From Fontisubflavum oceani (GTDB lineage Bacteria > Pseudomonadota > Alphaproteobacteria > Rhodobacterales > Rhodobacteraceae): 64,000 bases of DNA. The stretch covers positions 3,162,001 to 3,226,000 of the forward strand of contig NZ_CP129111.1 of NCBI RefSeq assembly GCF_030407165.1, given 5' to 3'. This document shows, piece by piece, positions 26,619-35,177 of the stretch; the first letter of the stretch is position 1, and every line of letters begins with the position of its first letter. The translations under genes and the position numbers were made by a program. A model generated the notes under the pieces. That model did not search any database and was not told where the DNA came from. It saw only the letters and a program-made list of their open reading frames with translations.

Positions 26619-27511
26619 CACTTCTTCTCCCTAAGTTCGGCATAGAGATAGGGCACCATGATCGCGGCGATGGTCATCAACATGATCACGGCCGAGGAGG
26701 CGCCGATCCCCATTTGGTTCCGGGTGAAGGTATAGGAATACATGAAGGTCGCCGGCACAGCAGTCGCGTTTCCGGGGCCACCACCGGTCAGCGCAATGAC
26801 AAGGTCATAGGATTTGATCGCCAGGTGGCTGAGGATCACAAATGCACTTAGGAAAGCGGGCCGGAGCTGCGGGATGATGACCCGGCGATAGAGGTTCCAG
26901 TTCGACGCACCGTCCATCTGGGCCGCCTTCAGGATTTCGGTGTCGATACCGCGCAGGCCCGCCAGGAACATTGCCATGACGAAGCCGCTGGTTTGCCAGA
27001 CCGCCGCGATGACGACGGTATAGATCGCCATCTCCCGGTCTTTGATCCAGTCAAATTCGAAACTCTCCCAGCCCCAGAGATGCATCGTCGCTTCGATCCC
27101 GATGCCGGGGTCGAGAAACCATTTCCAAGCGGTGCCGGTGACGATGAAACTGAGCGCCATCGGGTAAAGGAAGATCGGGCGCAGCACCCCCTCACCCCGG
27201 ATTTTCTGATCGAGGAAGATCGCGAGGAAGAGGCCGATCAGCGTACAAATGATGATGTAGAGCGAGGCAAAAATCGCCAGATTGGTGATCGCGGTGTCCC
27301 ATTCGCGGATCCGGAACAGGTTCTGATAGTTCTGTAGGCCCACCCAATCATAACTGGGCAACATGCGACTGCCTGTAAAGCTCAGATATAGGGTGAACAG
27401 GATAAACCCGTAAACGAAGATCAGGACCATCGCGAAGGACGGCGCCAAGACAAGCTTTGGCAGCCAGACTTGGATGCGCGTGCGCAAATCCGTGGGCGCG
27501 TTGGCGGCCAT
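26618..27511 (-). CDS. Carbohydrate ABC transporter permease (MalF type)
   Basis: 297-residue inner-membrane permease. Segments include LVLAPSFAMVLIFVYGFILFTLYLS, YPMALSFIVTGTAWKWFLDPG and the EAA loop EILKAAQMDGASNWNLYRRVIIPQLRP. GGGAGG precedes the ATG. Ninety-four bases, including a stem-loop at 27552-27587, separate it from the binding-protein gene upstream. Confidence 0.93.
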   Translation of the reverse strand: MAANAPTDLRTRIQVWLPKLVLAPSFAMVLIFVYGFILFTLYLSFTGSRMLPSYDWVGLQNYQNLFRIREWDTAITNLAIFASLYIIICTLIGLFLAIFLDQKIRGEGVLRPIFLYPMALSFIVTGTAWKWFLDPGIGIEATMHLWGWESFEFDWIKDREMAIYTVVIAAVWQTSGFVMAMFLAGLRGIDTEILKAAQMDGASNWNLYRRVIIPQLRPAFLSAFVILSHLAIKSYDLVIALTGGGPGNATAVPATFMYSYTFTRNQMGIGASSAVIMLMTIAAIMVPYLYAELREKK

Positions 27512-27551
27512 GGCGATCCCTCCCTAATGGTTCTGGCAGATACGTTTGGAA

Positions 27552-27587
27552 GTCCGGGCCGAGGTGGCGGGGCACCCCGGCCCGGAC
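27552..27587 (-). terminator. Intercistronic stem-loop between sugar-binding protein and permease genes
   Basis: GTCCGGGCC (27552-27560) is perfectly complementary to GGCCCGGAC (27579-27587), with a further GGGG/CCCC pairing inside. In its position just after the binding-protein gene it could act as a partial terminator or mRNA stabiliser, raising binding-protein output over permease output, as in other binding-protein operons. Confidence 0.6.
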
Positions 27588-27605
27588 GGTGATCAGATCA
27601 ATCGC

Positions 27606-28856
27606 TTACTGTGCGATCGAGACAGCGGTGACCATTTCCTCGGCCGCGGTGGCCGCGTCATACTCGCCGTTGAAATGTGCGGTGATCACATCATACATCG
27701 CGTTCTGCACCGACGGATTGTTGGCGTGGCCATGGGCCATGGAGCCAAACAGTGTCCCGTTCTCGGCCGCTTCCGCCAGCTGCGCCATGCCAAGCTGGCC
27801 GCAGGCGTCAAACGCTTCATCCGAGATGTCGGTCCGTGCCGGCACAGAGCCTTTGACGGTGTTGAACGCCACCTGGAATTCCGGGCTCATCACCGACGAC
27901 GCCATGGACATTTGCGAGGCCATTGCCGTCTCGTCTGAGACGTTGAACATCGCAAACTGGTCGGAGTTGAAGGTCACGGTGCCTTCGGTGCCGGGCACGC
28001 GGAAGCACTGGAACTCGACGCCGGCGGTCTGACCTGCATTGATGAACTCCCCCTTTGCCCAGTCGCCCATGATCTGGAACAGCGCATCGCCATTGGCAAC
28101 CATCGCCGAGGCGAGGTTCCAGTCGCGACCAGAGAAATTGTCATCGACGAAGCCGCGCAGGGTTTCCATCCGCTGGAACGCTTCAACCATCTGATCGGAG
28201 CCTAGGGCGTCCGCATCCAGATCGACCATCGCGGCCTGATAGAACTCCGGCCCGCCGACGCCCATCACCATGGAGTCGAAGATCGTAGCGTCCTGCCAGG
28301 CTTGTCCACCATGGGCGAGCGCGGTGTAACCTGCATCCTGTGCCGCTTGCATTGCGGCGACGAACTCATCCCATGTTCCGGGCTGTTCGATGCCGAGCTC
28401 TTCCATCAACGCGGTATTTGCCCAGACCCAGTTGGTCGAATGCACGTTCACCGGCGCCGCCACCCAAGAGCCGTCATAGGTGGAGAAGCGCTGCAACGCC
28501 TCAGGCACAACATCGGACCAGTTCTGCTCAGCAGCCAGATCGTCGAGATTTGCAAGCGCGCCTTCGGCGGCCCAATCCTGGATCGAGAACCCGAGCATTT
28601 GCACCGCGGTCGGCGGATCGCCAGCCGTCACCCGGGCGCGCAGCACGGTCATCGCGTCAGATCCGCCGCCGCCAGCGACGGGCATGTCCATCCAACCGAT
28701 GCCCTGGCCTTCCAGATCCCCTTTCAGCACGTTCAGCGCCGCCGCTTCGCCGCCTGAGGTCCACCAGTGCAGCACCTCAACCTCTTGCGCCGCCACGGCT
28801 GTGACCGACAGGGCCACCGCAGCTGCCGAGAGCGGCAGTTTCCTAGTGAATGTCAT
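27606..28856 (-). CDS. Sugar ABC transporter substrate-binding protein (SBP_bac_1)
   Basis: 416 residues, with signal peptide [18 protein letters not shown] and mature start [22 protein letters not shown], which is typical of glucose/mannose-type family 1 binding proteins. Later motifs are [19 protein letters not shown] and [38 protein letters not shown] lies before the ATG. First gene of the importer operon, controlled from the 28857-29094 region, which has two LacI-type palindromes. Confidence 0.93.
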   Translation of the reverse strand: MTFTRKLPLSAAAVALSVTAVAAQEVEVLHWWTSGGEAAALNVLKGDLEGQGIGWMDMPVAGGGGSDAMTVLRARVTAGDPPTAVQMLGFSIQDWAAEGALANLDDLAAEQNWSDVVPEALQRFSTYDGSWVAAPVNVHSTNWVWANTALMEELGIEQPGTWDEFVAAMQAAQDAGYTALAHGGQAWQDATIFDSMVMGVGGPEFYQAAMVDLDADALGSDQMVEAFQRMETLRGFVDDNFSGRDWNLASAMVANGDALFQIMGDWAKGEFINAGQTAGVEFQCFRVPGTEGTVTFNSDQFAMFNVSDETAMASQMSMASSVMSPEFQVAFNTVKGSVPARTDISDEAFDACGQLGMAQLAEAAENGTLFGSMAHGHANNPSVQNAMYDVITAHFNGEYDAATAAEEMVTAVSIAQ

Positions 28857-28898
28857 GATTGTCCTCCCTTTTTGTCGCGAGTCCCTTTTGGACTGGCG

Positions 28899-28918
28899 GA
28901 ATTAAAACGTTATAATTC
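28899..28918. promoter_or_regulatory. Candidate LacI operator at the sugar ABC promoter
   Basis: A 20-base near-perfect palindrome, GAATTAAAACGTTATAATTC, centred on CG with one mismatched pair, 43 bases upstream of the binding-protein start. On the reverse strand TTGACT lies just upstream and may be the -35 element, which places the palindrome over the -10 region. Likely bound by the divergent LacI regulator. Confidence 0.65.
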
Positions 28919-29032
28919 GACACAAAGTCAACGATAAACTTTGACATAGCGACGCATCGTGAACACGAATTACTTGCCTTTATAAGTGATAAATGCCGCG
29001 ACGCCGCAATGCACCCGCAAAACGCTTTTCTG

Positions 29033-29046
29033 TTGAAACGTTTCAA
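29033..29046. promoter_or_regulatory. Candidate LacI operator at the regulator's own promoter
   Basis: TTGAAACGTTTCAA is a perfect 14-base palindrome with the central CG typical of LacI/GalR operators. It lies 49 bases upstream of the LacI-family gene at 29095, and so probably mediates autoregulation. Confidence 0.72.
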
Positions 29047-29094
29047 AAACTGACCATAGTTGCAGGTAATTCTCCTGCTGGATAGACCCGCCCC

Positions 29095-30135
29095 ATGACC
29101 CGCGACGCCGACGAAATTGCCCCGCTTGCCCCAAGCGAAAAACCGACCCTCCGCACCATTGCGGAGATGACGGGCTTCGCAATTGCGACCGTTTCGCGCG
29201 CCTTGGCGGATGACCCGCGAATCGCCAAAACGACGCGTGAAAAGGTCGCCAAGGCGGCGAAATCGGTGGGCTATGTCCCGGACCGTGCGGCGCGGCGCTT
29301 GCGAACCGGGCGCACGCAGGTGGTCAGCCTTCTGCTCAATACCGAGCATGAGTTTCTGGGCTTCACCCATGAGTTTCTGACCGGCATCACCGAGGCGCTT
29401 CGCGGTACCGGCTATTCCGTAACCGTGGTGCCGGATCAGGTGGGGGAAGATCGCTTGGCGCCGGTCCGCACCATCCTTCGCAACAACTTGGCCGATGGGC
29501 TGCTGTTCACCCGCACCGAGTGTTTTGATCCCCGCGCGCGGCTGTTGATGGAAAGCGGGTTTCCCTTTGTCAGCCATGGACGAACCGAGTTCACCACACC
29601 CCACGCTTGGGTCGATTTCGACAACGAGGCTTTCGCGCGCGCTGCCGTCCATCGGCTGGTCGAAAAGGGCCGCAAACGGATCAGTCTGATCCTGCCCGAG
29701 GATCGGTTCACCTTTGCCCAACACTTGCGTTACGGCTTCATGAGTGCCGTTCGAGAGACCGGCGTCGAGTATGAAATCGTCACCGATGTGACGCTCGATT
29801 CCTCGACCCGCGCGGTGTCTGAGGCGCTGATCCAGCGGCGGCAGAAGCCGAACCCGCCGGATGGCTATATCTGCGTTGGCGAAGTGATGGCGCTGGTCAC
29901 GCTTTCGGCGCTGGACGATACCGGCGTCACCCCAGGTGTCGAGGCCGATGTGCTGGCCAAGCGCGCCTCGCCGATTTTCGACAATATCCGCCCACGGATC
30001 GAAACCGTCTTCGAAGACCTGCGCGCGACGGGCCGGGCGATGTCGGAGATGCTGCTCCGCCGGATGGCGGGCGAGCCGCCCGAGGAGCTGAACGTCATGT
30101 TCAAACCCGATGCTGGATTTGGCGACAAAAGCTGA
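29095..30135 (+). CDS. LacI-family transcriptional regulator (divergent from the sugar ABC operon)
   Basis: 346 residues. A short N-terminal extension precedes the helix-turn-helix PTLRTIAEMTGFAIATVSRALADDPRIA and the hinge YVPDRAARRLRTGRT. The effector domain has VVSLLLNTEHEFLGF and FVSHGRTEF. It resembles AglR-type regulators of alpha-glucoside uptake in alphaproteobacteria; the effector is probably the imported sugar. It ends two bases before the converging aldehyde dehydrogenase gene. Confidence 0.92.
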   Translation: MTRDADEIAPLAPSEKPTLRTIAEMTGFAIATVSRALADDPRIAKTTREKVAKAAKSVGYVPDRAARRLRTGRTQVVSLLLNTEHEFLGFTHEFLTGITEALRGTGYSVTVVPDQVGEDRLAPVRTILRNNLADGLLFTRTECFDPRARLLMESGFPFVSHGRTEFTTPHAWVDFDNEAFARAAVHRLVEKGRKRISLILPEDRFTFAQHLRYGFMSAVRETGVEYEIVTDVTLDSSTRAVSEALIQRRQKPNPPDGYICVGEVMALVTLSALDDTGVTPGVEADVLAKRASPIFDNIRPRIETVFEDLRATGRAMSEMLLRRMAGEPPEELNVMFKPDAGFGDKS

Positions 30136-30137
30136 CA

Positions 30138-31658
30138 TCACGCCACCCAAGGCGCACGCGTGTCGCCAATGCGCATCTGAACGGTCTTGACCTCCAGGAA
30201 CTCCTCCAACCCATAGTGCCCGAGCTCACGCCCCTGCCCGCTTTGCTTCACCCCGCCAAAAGGCAATTCGGCAAAGCCATCCATCCAGGTATTGGTCCAG
30301 ACCGTGCCCGCCTGCACCCGCCGGGAGAAGGTCAGGCAGATATGGACATCCCGGCTCCAAACTCCGGCGGAGAGGCCGTAAGAGGCGGAATTCGCGAGAG
30401 AAATCGCGTCTTCCATATCGCGGAACGTCAGGACAGACAAAACCGGGCCAAACACCTCTTCTGAGGCGATCGGCATCTCCGGCGTGACGCCGGTGACGAC
30501 CGTTGGGCCGTAGAACTGGCCATCCATTCCCTCCAAGTCCAGTGCTGCGCCCCCAAGGGCCAGCGTTGCACCGGCGGCGACGGCCTGCTTGACGTAGCCG
30601 TCGATCTTGGCCTGATGCTCCGGCGAGATGATCGCGCCGACTTGAGTTTTCGAGTCGAGCGGATCGCCAAAGGGCACCCGGCGGGAGAGCGCCACAACCT
30701 TCTCTGTCAGCGCCTCGGCAATGTCCTCATGCACAATGATCCGGCTGCCGGAGTTACAGCATTCGCCAGCGTTGAAATAGATGCCGAAGGTGATGGCATC
30801 GGCAGCGGCGTCCAGATCGGCATCCGGGAAGATCACCTGCGGATTCTTGCCACCCAGTTCCAGCGAGACCTTTTTCAGTGTCTCCGAGGCGGCCGCGCTG
30901 ATCCGTTTGCCAACACCGGTTGAGCCGGTGAAAGACACCATATCCACATCCGCATGGGTCGACATCAGCGCCCCAACGGGGTCGCCGTGACCCAAGACGA
31001 TGTTGACCACGCCAGCAGGCAACCCGGCCTCTTGCAGCAACCCACCGAGGATCACGGTCGTCGAGGGGGTCATTTCCGAGGGTTTCACCACCGCCGTGCA
31101 GCCCGCGGCGAGCGCAAAGGGCAGTTTCTGGCTGATGATCAGGAAAGGGAAATTCCAGGGCGTGATGAGCGAGACGACCCCGATCGGCTCTTTCAACACC
31201 AACCCCAACATGTCGGGTCCGAGGCTGTTATGGCTGTCTCCATGCATGGTGCGCGCCAGCGCGGCGGCGTAGCGCCAAAGGTCTGCCGCGCCATCGATCT
31301 CGGCCTTGGCCTGGCTGATCGGCTTGCCGCTTTCAAGGGTTTCGATCAAGACGATCTGATCGCGCTTTTCGTCAATAAGATCAGCGACTTTCAGTAAAAT
31401 CTTCGCGCGATCAGCACCGGAGGAAAACGCCCAATCGCCCGCATCAAAGGCACGCCGTGCAGCGGCGATCGCCGCTTCGGTCTCGGCCACGCCGCCTTGC
31501 GCGGAGCGGCTGATCAGATCGCCATGGGCCGGGGAATGCCGCTCGAACCAAGCGCCATCTGCGCTTTCGACCCAGGCACCATCGATCAGGTGTTTGCCGA
31601 TAAACGGCTCTGCCGGGATCGGCGCGTTGGTGGCTGGGATCAGGGTCAGGTCTGTCAT
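30138..31658 (-). CDS. Aldehyde dehydrogenase (NAD(P)-dependent)
   Basis: 506 residues of the ALDH superfamily. It has TPWNFPFLIISQKLPFALAAGC (only the family segment is cited), the cofactor motif FTGSTGVGKRI, catalytic Glu in LELGGKNP and catalytic Cys in NAGECCNSGSR. It ends with the FGGVKQSGQGRELG region typical of betaine/phenylacetaldehyde-type enzymes. Oxidises an aldehyde intermediate to the acid. ATG 31658 is preferred to GTG 31661, with AGGGA upstream. Last gene of the Gfo/CoA-transferase/hydratase operon. Confidence 0.93.
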   Translation of the reverse strand: MTDLTLIPATNAPIPAEPFIGKHLIDGAWVESADGAWFERHSPAHGDLISRSAQGGVAETEAAIAAARRAFDAGDWAFSSGADRAKILLKVADLIDEKRDQIVLIETLESGKPISQAKAEIDGAADLWRYAAALARTMHGDSHNSLGPDMLGLVLKEPIGVVSLITPWNFPFLIISQKLPFALAAGCTAVVKPSEMTPSTTVILGGLLQEAGLPAGVVNIVLGHGDPVGALMSTHADVDMVSFTGSTGVGKRISAAASETLKKVSLELGGKNPQVIFPDADLDAAADAITFGIYFNAGECCNSGSRIIVHEDIAEALTEKVVALSRRVPFGDPLDSKTQVGAIISPEHQAKIDGYVKQAVAAGATLALGGAALDLEGMDGQFYGPTVVTGVTPEMPIASEEVFGPVLSVLTFRDMEDAISLANSASYGLSAGVWSRDVHICLTFSRRVQAGTVWTNTWMDGFAELPFGGVKQSGQGRELGHYGLEEFLEVKTVQMRIGDTRAPWVA

Positions 31659-31661
31659 CAC

Positions 31662-32426
31662 TTACGTCCCAGGGAAATCTGGTTTGCGTTTCTCGGTGAA
31701 GGCGGCGACGCCCTCGGCCTTGTCGGCACTGGCGGCAATCATCCCGCCGGCAAGCGCCTCAGTAACGGCCGCGCGGTCTTCATCGGCGGCGGCATGGATC
31801 AGGTATTTTGCCACTTCGGTGGCGCGCGGGCTGGTTTGAACCAAGCGCGCTGCGATAGCCTCAGCCGCCGCCAGCGGGTCATCTGCTACGTCGGCGACGA
31901 AGCCGAGCGCCAACGCCCGCTCCGCATCCAACCATCGCCCAAAAAGCGCCATCTCTTTCAGAACCGGCTCTGGCAAAAGCCGCAAGAGCCGCTGCGTGCC
32001 GGACCAGCCCGGCACGATGCCCACCGAAGTCTCCGGCAAGGCCAGACTCGCCTCCGGCGCCATCACCCGGATGTCGCAGGCCGCCGTCAGTTCCAACCCG
32101 CCGCCAAACGCATGCCCATGGAGCACCGCAATCGTCGGTTTCGAAAGTCGCGCCAGCCTATCAAAGACCCGGTGCCCGTCGCGCACCCAATGACGCGCGA
32201 AATCGGCGGGGCTGAGACCACCCCAGGCAAGGATATCCGCGCCAGCGCAGAAGGCTTTGGCCGGTGCGGCGGTGAGCAGGACGCCCAGAACCGACGAGTC
32301 CGCATCGAGCGTCGCGCAATGGGCCTCCAGGGCCGCGAGCATCTCGGGTGTAAAGGCATTGAGCTTGGCCGGATTGTCCAGCTCCAGCCGGGCGATTGAT
32401 CCCATATGCAGATGCACCGCACTCAT
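31662..32426 (-). CDS. Enoyl-CoA hydratase/isomerase family protein
   Basis: 254 residues of the crotonase fold. Oxyanion-hole segments are AFCAGADILAW and GHAFGGGLELTAACDIRV, and the catalytic-region Glu is in LPETSVGIVPGWSGTQRL. Hydrates, isomerises or hydrolyses a CoA thioester. Its start overlaps the CoA-transferase stop by four bases, tying the two steps together. The product's carbon chain is unknown. Confidence 0.92.
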   Translation of the reverse strand: MSAVHLHMGSIARLELDNPAKLNAFTPEMLAALEAHCATLDADSSVLGVLLTAAPAKAFCAGADILAWGGLSPADFARHWVRDGHRVFDRLARLSKPTIAVLHGHAFGGGLELTAACDIRVMAPEASLALPETSVGIVPGWSGTQRLLRLLPEPVLKEMALFGRWLDAERALALGFVADVADDPLAAAEAIAARLVQTSPRATEVAKYLIHAAADEDRAAVTEALAGGMIAASADKAEGVAAFTEKRKPDFPGT

Positions 32427-33994
32427 AACGTCAGCCCCATCGGCTGCTCCGACAACAGGCTGAGCGGCATCGCGGTCGCATCATCGGAGACCGTCACCCG
32501 CCCCTCTGAGGCCACAACGATGTCCCGTTCCGGGTCGATCCCGGGCATGATTTCGGTCGCGAGCAGACCGGCCTCGGTCAGCCGCATCACGCAGCGCTCG
32601 GTGACGTAAAGCACCTCTTGGCCTTGGTGCAGGGCCCGTTGCCCCGCGAAGGTCACATGCTCGACAGCCTCAACCATTTTGGTGAACTTGCCGGGTTGAG
32701 AGACGCTCAGCCCCGCCTCGGTCAGCGACAGGCCCGCGCCCGCCTCGAAATACCCGGAAAACACGATCTTCTTTGCATGCGCCGTGATATCGACAAACCC
32801 ACCACAACCGGCTGTCAGGTAAGGCTTTTTCCCAAGCTTTGAGACATTCACATTGCCCTCGATATCGACCTCGAGGAACGACAGGAACGAGACGTCAAAG
32901 CCGCCACCCTGGAAATAGGTGAACTGGTTCGGGCTCGGCACAAAGGCATCGGCGTTCGAGGCGCAGCCAAAGGCAAACCCGGTGAGTGGCATGCCGCCCA
33001 CCGCGCCCTGTTCGATCGCCCAGGTCACGGCTTGCGCCTGCCCCTCTTCCAGCAGAATGCGCGGGACAATCGCGGAAATCCCAAAACCCAGATTGGCGGT
33101 TTGGCCCGCCTGCAATTCCATCGCCGCGCGGCGGGCGATGATTTTTTCCACATTATGCTCGGCCAGCGCGAAACTCTCCCAAGGCCGCATCACCTCGCCG
33201 GAAATCGCCGGGTCATAGGCGGTTTCGGTGGTCTGTTTCTGATCCGGCGTGACCACGATCAAATCCACCAGATGGCCGGGCACATGCACGTCATGGGGGC
33301 GGAGCGAGCCTGCCGCCGTCACCCGTTTGACCTGCGCAATCACCAGGCCACCATAGTTTCGGACCGCAATCGCTTGATCCAACCCGCCAAGCGTCGCGCC
33401 CTCATGCTCATAGGTCAGATTGCCACTCTCATCGGCCGTGGTCGCCCGGATGATCGCCACATCGGGGACGATGTTGGGGAAATGCAGCCAGGTTTCGCCG
33501 CCAAACTCCTGCCGATGAACGATGGGGCGATCCGCCGCCAGATCATTCATCGCGCAGCCTTCGCGGATCGGGTCAACGAAGGTCTCCAGGCCGACTTTGG
33601 TCAAGACACCGGGCTTCCGCGCCGCCACATCCCGATGCATGTCGAAGAGAATGCCGGAGGGCACATTGTAGGCGGCGACGCGGTTCTCGACGACCATCTG
33701 CCAGATGGCGGGCATCGGCAGATTGGACGGGCCGGACGGGTACGATCCGCCGATAATCGTGCTCAGCAAACCATCGTGCGCGATGTGGTCGACGCCTTTC
33801 ACGCCATACATGTCCCCCGCCGCAATCGGGTGGATCGTGGTGAGGTCACGCGGATGCCCTTCGGCTTCGAACCGCGCGCAGATGGCCCGCAAAACCGCAT
33901 CCGGGCAGCCCAAAGCGGAGGAGGAGGAGACGGTCACCACCGCCCCATCTTTGATCCGCGCAACGGCCTCGGCCCCGGAAACGATCTTACCCAT
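32423..33994 (-). CDS. Acyl-CoA:carboxylate CoA-transferase, fused alpha-beta (family I)
   Basis: 523 residues holding both halves of a family I CoA-transferase, as in propionate/acetoacetate CoA-transferases of the YdiF type. The catalytic Glu is E328 in TWAIEQGAVGGMP; the N-terminal half has SSSSALGCPDAVL and the C-terminal half GGFVDITAHAKKIVFSGYF. It would activate a carboxylic acid made in the pathway, perhaps by the downstream aldehyde dehydrogenase, to its CoA ester for the crotonase-fold enzyme. It begins three bases after the Gfo/Idh stop. Confidence 0.92.
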   Translation of the reverse strand: MGKIVSGAEAVARIKDGAVVTVSSSSALGCPDAVLRAICARFEAEGHPRDLTTIHPIAAGDMYGVKGVDHIAHDGLLSTIIGGSYPSGPSNLPMPAIWQMVVENRVAAYNVPSGILFDMHRDVAARKPGVLTKVGLETFVDPIREGCAMNDLAADRPIVHRQEFGGETWLHFPNIVPDVAIIRATTADESGNLTYEHEGATLGGLDQAIAVRNYGGLVIAQVKRVTAAGSLRPHDVHVPGHLVDLIVVTPDQKQTTETAYDPAISGEVMRPWESFALAEHNVEKIIARRAAMELQAGQTANLGFGISAIVPRILLEEGQAQAVTWAIEQGAVGGMPLTGFAFGCASNADAFVPSPNQFTYFQGGGFDVSFLSFLEVDIEGNVNVSKLGKKPYLTAGCGGFVDITAHAKKIVFSGYFEAGAGLSLTEAGLSVSQPGKFTKMVEAVEHVTFAGQRALHQGQEVLYVTERCVMRLTEAGLLATEIMPGIDPERDIVVASEGRVTVSDDATAMPLSLLSEQPMGLTL

Positions 33995-33997
33995 TAC

Positions 33998-34999
33998 TCA
34001 GATCCCGCCATAGTCGACGGCGGTCCGCTGACCTGTCTCCGCCGCTTTGGTCACTGCCGCCGCGACGGCAAGAGACTTCACACCATCAGCCCCATCGGCA
34101 GATGGTCGCCCCTGCCCATTCACCGCATCGCAGAACAGGCCGATCGCGCGGTGATAAAGATTGTGGGTGCTGAAACTCAGCGCTTCCGTCCCGGCCTCAG
34201 TGGTCAGGATAATCTCGCCCACCGGCTGCTGCGTCATCACATTCCGCGCGACAATCGAGCCTTCGGTGCCATGGATCTCAAACCCCGATTTTGCAAAGCG
34301 GTGGGTGAAGCTCTCATGAGTCATCACGGTCGCGCCCGATGGCATCGACCAGACCGACATCACGCTGTCTTCAACGCCCTGCCCCATGCCGGCACTGGTC
34401 GCGATGGCGACCACATCCACCGGGTCCTCGCCGAGATGAAACCGCACCGTATCGGCGTCATGGACCACGATATCGGGGATCACGCCACCGCCCGCGCCCG
34501 GATTATCGAGCCGCCAGCCCTGCAGATGCGGTGGCAGATAGACCGCGTGGAAGACGCGCAGGCTCAACACATCCCCGATCCGCCCAGCCTGCACCGCCTC
34601 GCGGATCGCCAGATGGCTGCCCGCATTGCGCAAGTGATGGTTGGTGGCAAAGACCAACCCCGCCTCCTCCGCCGCGCGCACCATCTTGGCGGCGTCTGCG
34701 ACATGCATCGCCAGCGGCTTTTCGCAAAGCACATGTTTACCCGCTGCAATCGCGGCCATGGCTTGCGGGAAATGCTTTTCATTGGTGGTGGAAATGTAAA
34801 CGGCGTCGATTTGGTCATCGCCGAGAAGCGCGTCCAGATCGCTCAAACCATGGGCAACCCGATGCCCCGCCGCGTAAGACGCCGCGCGATCTGGGCTGGA
34901 TGACAAAACGCTAACAACCTCGCCACACTCGACCGCCCGAAATGCGCCAATCATATGCTCGGCGGCAATCGTACTGGCCCCGATCAGACCCCATTTCAT
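33998..34999 (-). CDS. Gfo/Idh/MocA-family oxidoreductase
   Basis: 333 residues. N-terminal Rossmann motif GLIGASTIAAEHMIGAF, then ISTTNEKHFPQAMAAIAAGKHVLCEKPLA, which includes the catalytic-lysine EKP motif. The second domain has PDIVVHDADTVRFHLGE, whose His/Asp may be catalytic. Oxidises a sugar, inositol or related hydroxyl with NAD(P). First gene of its operon; GGGAGG upstream. The promoter carries the paired palindromes at 35047-35081. Confidence 0.92.
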   Translation of the reverse strand: MKWGLIGASTIAAEHMIGAFRAVECGEVVSVLSSSPDRAASYAAGHRVAHGLSDLDALLGDDQIDAVYISTTNEKHFPQAMAAIAAGKHVLCEKPLAMHVADAAKMVRAAEEAGLVFATNHHLRNAGSHLAIREAVQAGRIGDVLSLRVFHAVYLPPHLQGWRLDNPGAGGGVIPDIVVHDADTVRFHLGEDPVDVVAIATSAGMGQGVEDSVMSVWSMPSGATVMTHESFTHRFAKSGFEIHGTEGSIVARNVMTQQPVGEIILTTEAGTEALSFSTHNLYHRAIGLFCDAVNGQGRPSADGADGVKSLAVAAAVTKAAETGQRTAVDYGGI

Positions 35000-35046
35000 T
35001 CAGACATCCTCCCATCGTTCCAGATCATAACGCGACTCACCTCAAA

Positions 35047-35060
35047 TTGGAACGTTCCAC
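35047..35060. promoter_or_regulatory. Candidate LacI operator A between Gfo/Idh and dehalogenase genes
   Basis: TTGGAACGTTCCAC contains the perfect 12-base palindrome TGGAACGTTCCA (35048-35059), centred on CG. It shares half-sites with the site at 24559-24572. It lies 48 bases from the Gfo/Idh start. Confidence 0.68.
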
Positions 35061-35067
35061 ATCTTTA

Positions 35068-35081
35068 TTGGATCGATCCAA
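35068..35081. promoter_or_regulatory. Candidate LacI operator B, 21 bases from operator A
   Basis: TTGGATCGATCCAA is a perfect 14-base palindrome centred on CG. Its centre is exactly 21 bases (two helical turns) from that of operator A, so dimers at the two sites would lie on the same DNA face. It can affect the leftward Gfo/Idh operon, the rightward dehalogenase, or both. Confidence 0.68.
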
Positions 35082-35177
35082 AATTCGTCAATAGATTTCT
35101 TGTGAGGCCTCTGGTCCCTGGCGCTGAGACAGGTAATAGTTGCAATCACAACGAGCGTTGGGAGGCGCACGTCACGC

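Noticed and set aside
33032..34903. A 623-residue plus-strand frame
   Set aside because: It is the shadow of the CoA-transferase and Gfo/Idh genes, which have recognisable active-site motifs on the minus strand.
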